A stretch of 64,000 nt of DNA from Semisulcospira habei (Eukaryota; Mollusca; Gastropoda; Semisulcospiridae), in contig BTPG01000002.1 in NCBI GenBank assembly GCA_036245525.1, forward strand, positions 123,302,951 through 123,366,950, written 5' to 3'. Positions 61,182-64,000 of this stretch are shown here, piece after piece. Both the position numbers and the translations under genes were made by a program. Each line of letters starts with the position of its first letter. Position 1 is the stretch's first letter. Under the pieces are notes generated by a model that was not told where the DNA came from, ran no database searches, and worked only from the letters and a program-made list of their open reading frames with translations.

Positions 61182-64000
61182 ATGGACTCTTTGCTTCAGT
61201 GGAATTGTCGTGGTTTTCGAGCTAACTTTGAGGAATTACGTCTTTTAGTCAAGTTCTATAACCCCTCAGTCATATCTCTTCAGGAGACTTACCTGAAGAC
61301 TTCTGACCCTGTGTCTTTTAATGGTTTTAATGTTATACATAAAGGCTCTGATTCGGAGAGGCGCTCGGGTGGAGCGGCTCTTCTCATTAGTAGCCAAATT
61401 TTATGTAGCCCCGTTAGCATCGACACCTGTCTTCAGGCTGTCGCTGCTCGGGTTACCTTAAAAAAGACCATAACCATATGCAGTATTTACCTGCCACCAT
61501 CACTGCGGGTCTGTAGCAATGATATTTTTCACTTAGTAGATCAACTGCCCCCTCCCTTTATTCTCATGGGGGATTTTAACGGTCATGCTCACCTTTGGGG
61601 TAGTGACCACTATGATGGCAGAGGTCAGATGTTAGAAGATGTTTTTTCTCAACTTAACCTATGTGTCTTTAACGATGGCTCACCTACATACTCTAACTCA
61701 GGTTCCGGATCTAGTTCTGTTCTAGACCTCACTGTGTGTGATCCTTCTCTCATGCTGGACTTTGACTGGAAGGTTCACGACGACCTGTGTGGTAGTGACC
61801 ACTTCCCAGTAGTCCTGTCATCGGTCAGCTGTGAGGAGGATTCGCCGGTGGGGCGCTGGAATCTCAAGAAAGCTAACTGGTCTCTGTTTGCCTCTCTCTG
61901 TCAGTCTCGTCTTACAGAGGAGGTGGTCATGTCAGCTGAAGAACCTGTTTCTTGTTTTACTTCTATTTTGTTGGAGGTTGCAGGTGAAACCATCCCTAGA
62001 ACTTCCACATCACTCCCTCGGAAGCCGAGAGTACCATGGTTCAATGAAGAGTGCCGCAAGGCCCAAACAATGCGCAAATCTGCTCAGCGACGTGCATTTC
62101 GTAATCCGTCGCAAGCAAATATTTTAACCTTTAAAAGACAGCGGGCGAAAGCCCGTTACATTTTTAAACGTGAACGCCGTGCTTCCTGGAGACGCTTCGT
62201 CTCATCTTTATCTTCTAGGACTCCGTCCCAAAAAGTCTGGAAGGCTGTTCGAAGAATTAGGGGCAGGGGTGGCTCGGCTTCTGTTGGCCATCTTAGAGAT
62301 GGTGCCAGTTTGGTCACAGATAAAAAGGCTGTGGCCAATTTGCTTGCCTCCACCATTGCCCATAATTCTTCAACAGAGCATTATTCACCTTTCTTCCAGA
62401 GAGAGAAGGAGAAGCGAGAATCTTGTGCTTGTGATTTTATATCGGATAACTTGGAAGACTATAATGCCCCTTTTACGTTTTCAGAATTGCAGCAAGCCAT
62501 GCAGAAATGTACTGACTCTGCTGCTGGATTAGATACCATCCATTATCAGCTCATAACACATCTGCCTGAGGATTCACTCCTTGTACTTCTCAAGGCCTTT
62601 AACCATATCTGGATAACCGGTCGTTTTCCGCCATCTTGGCGCCAGGCTGTGGTTGTGCCAATTCCCAAGCCGGGTAAGGATCCTTCCGACCCGGGCAACT
62701 ACCGGCCAATAGCTTTGACATCATGTTTATGTAAAACTATGGAACGCTTGGTCAACGCCCGACTGGTGTGGCATCTTGAGTCACAGGGTCTCATCACAGA
62801 CCTCCAGTGCGGTTTCCGGCGCTTCCGTAGTACAACTGACCATCTAGTCCGCTTTGAGTCTTTTATCCGAGATGCTTTTGTCAACAAGCAGCATGTCTAT
62901 GCAATTTTCTTTGATCTTGAAAAGGCATATGACACTACCTGGAAGCATGGTATAATGTCTGATTTGTCGGACATGGGTTTTAAAGGGCATCTGCCCGTTT
63001 TTATTCACAATTTTTTGTCCAACAGGTCGTTCCATGTCCGTGTGGGCTCCACCCTCTCCGACTCCTTTGAACAGGAGATGGGTGTCCCGCAGGGCAGTAT
63101 TCTATCTCCTGTTTTATTTAGCATTAAAATAAATAACATTGTAAAGGCCGTCAAGGATGATTCTGAATGCTCTTTGTTTGTGGACGACTTTGCTTTGTGT
63201 GCACGAGGTCGAGGACTTGCGTCCCTTGAGAGGCGCTTGCAGCTGTGCGTTGATCGCATCCAGGGGTGGGTGTCTCTCAATGGATTCAGATTCTCGCCCT
63301 CCAAGACAGTCTGTGTGCATTTTACTAACCAGACGAAATTTTTTCCAGAACCTAGCCTGAGCATTGCTGGAGTGCCAATTAAGGTGGCTGAAGAGGCTAA
63401 GTTTTTGGGGGTCATCTTTGACAAAAGATTGACCTTCTGCAACCATGTTAACTACCTTAGAACCTCTTGTCGGAAGGCCCTCGACATTCTTCGTGTCGTT
63501 GGTCGTACTGACTGGGGTGCAGACCGCATCGTCTTACTTCGACTGTACCGGGCCCTTGTTCGGTCCAAACTGGATTACGGCTCTGTGGTATATGGCTCGG
63601 CTTCCAAGTCTGTTCTGCAGCGTCTGAACACAATTCACCATCAAGGTCTGCGCATATGTCTGGGAGCCTTTAGGACATCTCCAGTTCCTAGTCTGTATGC
63701 AGAGGCAGGGGAGCCTTCTCTCAGGCTCCGCCGCATCCGCCTCATGCTCAGCTACGTTCTGAAGCTGAAGGCCCATCCAGAAAATCCTGCCTATGATTGT
63801 GTTTTTAACCCGTCGTTTGCAGAGATTTACGATGCCCATCCGGGAGCTGTCCGTCCACTTTCCTTCCGTGTCCGACCTCATCTGCAGGCGGCCGGAGTGG
63901 ACCTGGACAAAGTTTTGGAATCTCTGCAACACGTCACTCCACCCTGGCTACTACCAGTTCCTGACATCTTGCTGGACTTGACTGCCCACAAGAAGGATTG
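61182..64000 (+). CDS. LINE ORF2 (copy E), open to window end
   Basis: ATG at 61182. I find no in-frame stop through 64000 (about 939 codons). Endonuclease: WNCRG, LQETYL (here the CCC TCA codons are intact where copy B has TAA), MGDFNGH and SDHFPVV. RT: YRPIAL, FFDLEKAYDTTW, GVPQGSILSP, SLFVDDFAL. The window ends before RNase H. Confidence 0.92.
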   Translation, partial: MDSLLQWNCRGFRANFEELRLLVKFYNPSVISLQETYLKTSDPVSFNGFNVIHKGSDSERRSGGAALLISSQILCSPVSIDTCLQAVAARVTLKKTITICSIYLPPSLRVCSNDIFHLVDQLPPPFILMGDFNGHAHLWGSDHYDGRGQMLEDVFSQLNLCVFNDGSPTYSNSGSGSSSVLDLTVCDPSLMLDFDWKVHDDLCGSDHFPVVLSSVSCEEDSPVGRWNLKKANWSLFASLCQSRLTEEVVMSAEEPVSCFTSILLEVAGETIPRTSTSLPRKPRVPWFNEECRKAQTMRKSAQRRAFRNPSQANILTFKRQRAKARYIFKRERRASWRRFVSSLSSRTPSQKVWKAVRRIRGRGGSASVGHLRDGASLVTDKKAVANLLASTIAHNSSTEHYSPFFQREKEKRESCACDFISDNLEDYNAPFTFSELQQAMQKCTDSAAGLDTIHYQLITHLPEDSLLVLLKAFNHIWITGRFPPSWRQAVVVPIPKPGKDPSDPGNYRPIALTSCLCKTMERLVNARLVWHLESQGLITDLQCGFRRFRSTTDHLVRFESFIRDAFVNKQHVYAIFFDLEKAYDTTWKHGIMSDLSDMGFKGHLPVFIHNFLSNRSFHVRVGSTLSDSFEQEMGVPQGSILSPVLFSIKINNIVKAVKDDSECSLFVDDFALCARGRGLASLERRLQLCVDRIQGWVSLNGFRFSPSKTVCVHFTNQTKFFPEPSLSIAGVPIKVAEEAKFLGVIFDKRLTFCNHVNYLRTSCRKALDILRVVGRTDWGADRIVLLRLYRALVRSKLDYGSVVYGSASKSVLQRLNTIHHQGLRICLGAFRTSPVPSLYAEAGEPSLRLRRIRLMLSYVLKLKAHPENPAYDCVFNPSFAEIYDAHPGAVRPLSFRVRPHLQAAGVDLDKVLESLQHVTPPWLLPVPDILLDLTAHKKD

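Larger units (their letters stand above)
59096..64000 (+). mobile_element. RNase-H LINE (copy E), 5'-complete, runs off window
   Basis: Begins GCCTACCCGGCACCGG exactly as copy B does and has a 644-bp leader, ORF1 and ORF2 to the window end. Nearly identical to copy D over their shared 1.8 kb. The best candidate for an active element here. Confidence 0.94.

Overview
This is a stretch of a metazoan nuclear genome, most likely a mollusc (inference, from repeat style and nested non-LTR, SINE and Polinton content). Support for a nuclear eukaryotic origin is direct: candidate spliced exons with GT/AG borders, target-site duplications (TSDs) around retroposons, tRNA-headed SINEs, a THAP-domain exon and a 500-base assembly gap. 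It is an accessory region: almost every recognisable gene belongs to a mobile element.

Layout. (1) 1-21.8 kb: a large Polinton/Maverick-type (adintovirus-like) endogenous element, shattered by younger insertions. Its order is: tail-anchored protein (+), membrane protein (-), double-jelly-roll capsid candidate (+), packaging ATPase (+), two related small genes (+), DNA polymerase B (+), then integrase and five small genes (-). Into it jumped a 6-kb RNase-H-bearing LINE with a 15-bp TSD, two 5'-truncated copies of the same LINE (1-1852 and 19371-21493), three copies of a ~380-bp SINE and a 66-bp LINE tail. (2) 21.8-45 kb: mostly non-coding host sequence with TTAA-ended MITEs, a TA-flanked CCAATATTGG-rich DNA element, foldback palindromes, old LINE fragments, SINEs and three or four exons of a candidate single-pass membrane protein gene with a 14-kb intron. 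(3) 45-48.7 kb: a foldback hAT-like element carrying one SINE in each arm, next to a GC-rich degenerate tyrosine recombinase. (4) 49-53.6 kb: two convergent host-like spliced genes, one with a THAP domain. (5) 53.7-64 kb: assembly gap, another LINE copy, a second Polinton fragment in the opposite orientation with an intact integrase, and a LINE whose two ORFs both look open and which runs off the window.

How they work together. The LINE supplies ORF1 (nucleic-acid binding) and ORF2 (endonuclease, RT, RNase H). Its 5' end folds as an HDV-like self-cleaving ribozyme exactly at the insertion boundary. Its 3' hairpin plus GTTAA tail resembles the 3' end of the abundant SINE, suggesting shared reverse transcription. 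The Polinton genes form a virion and replication set (capsid, ATPase, PolB, integrase), now inactive in copy 1 through insertions, frameshifts and stops. Several frameshifts fall in homopolymers and could be assembly errors.
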